Source: Hepatocystis sp. ex Piliocolobus tephrosceles (taxonomy: Eukaryota > Apicomplexa > Aconoidasida > Haemosporida > Plasmodiidae). From it: a stretch of DNA of 15,854 nt. Below the pieces are notes generated by a model. That model did no database searches. It was not told the DNA's origin and saw nothing but the letters and a program-made list of their open reading frames with translations. The translations under genes and the position numbers were made by a program. The stretch is from the NCBI GenBank assembly GCA_902459845.2, contig CABPSV020000458.1, positions 1 through 15,854 on the forward strand, in the 5' to 3' direction. Shown piece after piece: positions 15,498 to 15,854 of the stretch (positions are counted from its first letter, which is position 1; the number at the start of each line of letters is the position of its first letter).

Positions 15498-15854
15498 TTT
15501 TTTTTTTATTTTTCACATAAACACGTGCGTGTCTAATGTTTAAAAAAAAATGTTTAAAAACAAATACTTTCTTTAAAAACTATTTTAATTTTTATGAAAA
15601 ATACTTTTTTTTTTTTTATAAATATGTTGTACATATATAAATAGCAATATATGCGTATTGTATATATATATATATATATATGAGCAAAACTTTCAAGGAC
15701 TAAATATACATACTCGTTTTTGCTTCATTTTATTCGTAATTAAAAAAGAATGTCAAAAAAAAAAAAAATAACTAACACATGATACATTATTAATGGTTTA
15801 ATTAGCACACACACATATATATTCAAACATGTATATATATATATATATATATAT

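Larger units (their letters stand above)
15060..15854. other. Region downstream of DnaJ (3' UTR and intergenic)
   Basis: The 3' flank holds a 42-bp minisatellite (15116-15283), a CATCC-type repeat (about 15328-15346), a T-run of 47 bases (about 15351-15397), a (TTA)n/TTAATTATTA tract (about 15398-15497), a (TA)n at about 15660-15681 and another TA run at the window end. No further gene is supported. Confidence 0.75.

Overview
The window looks like nuclear chromosomal DNA of a malaria parasite, most likely Plasmodium falciparum or a close Laverania relative. The evidence is the extreme A+T content, long poly-A/poly-T and (TA)n tracts between genes, short phase-0 introns with T-rich acceptors, and Asn/Lys-rich low-complexity inserts inside conserved proteins. 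Four complete protein genes are present. All four have clear eukaryotic orthologues; none looks transferred. I saw no tRNA, rRNA, CRISPR array or transposon.

Layout. Positions 1-175 may hold the last exon of an upstream gene on the + strand. Positions 175-1623 are non-coding, with a 13-copy 17/19-bp array, a second 15/16-bp array and one small non-repetitive ORF. Prp31 (minus strand, 1624-3656) has a first exon made of the start codon only, then a 260-bp intron. A divergent promoter region follows. SOF1/DCAF13 (plus, 4806-6257) has its start codon at the end of an 11-bp tandem array that carries ten further ATGs. SOF1 converges on a two-domain METTL13-type methyltransferase (minus, 7322-10819). 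Two short 3' exons of that gene, easily missed by ORF calling, restore its conserved C-terminus. A large divergent region (10820-13046) separates it from a type I DnaJ of the Pfj1 kind (plus, 13047-15059). The window ends in a 42-bp array, poly-T, (TTA)n and (TA)n sequence.

The genes are housekeeping and do not form one pathway, but three act in gene expression: Prp31 in the U4/U6 part of the spliceosome, SOF1 in small-subunit ribosome assembly, and the METTL13-like enzyme probably on elongation factor eEF1A. The DnaJ is an organelle-type Hsp70 co-chaperone. Orientation alternates (-,+,-,+), giving two divergent promoter regions and one convergent 3' region.

Most worth a second look: the chain of ATGA-coupled four-codon uORFs running into SOF1; the one-codon first exon of Prp31; the two hidden terminal exons of the methyltransferase; a 14-bp motif repeated three times in the same orientation upstream of the DnaJ gene; and the 42-bp array just past the DnaJ stop, which encodes a charged repeat in the same frame. 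No clear new multi-gene system is visible.
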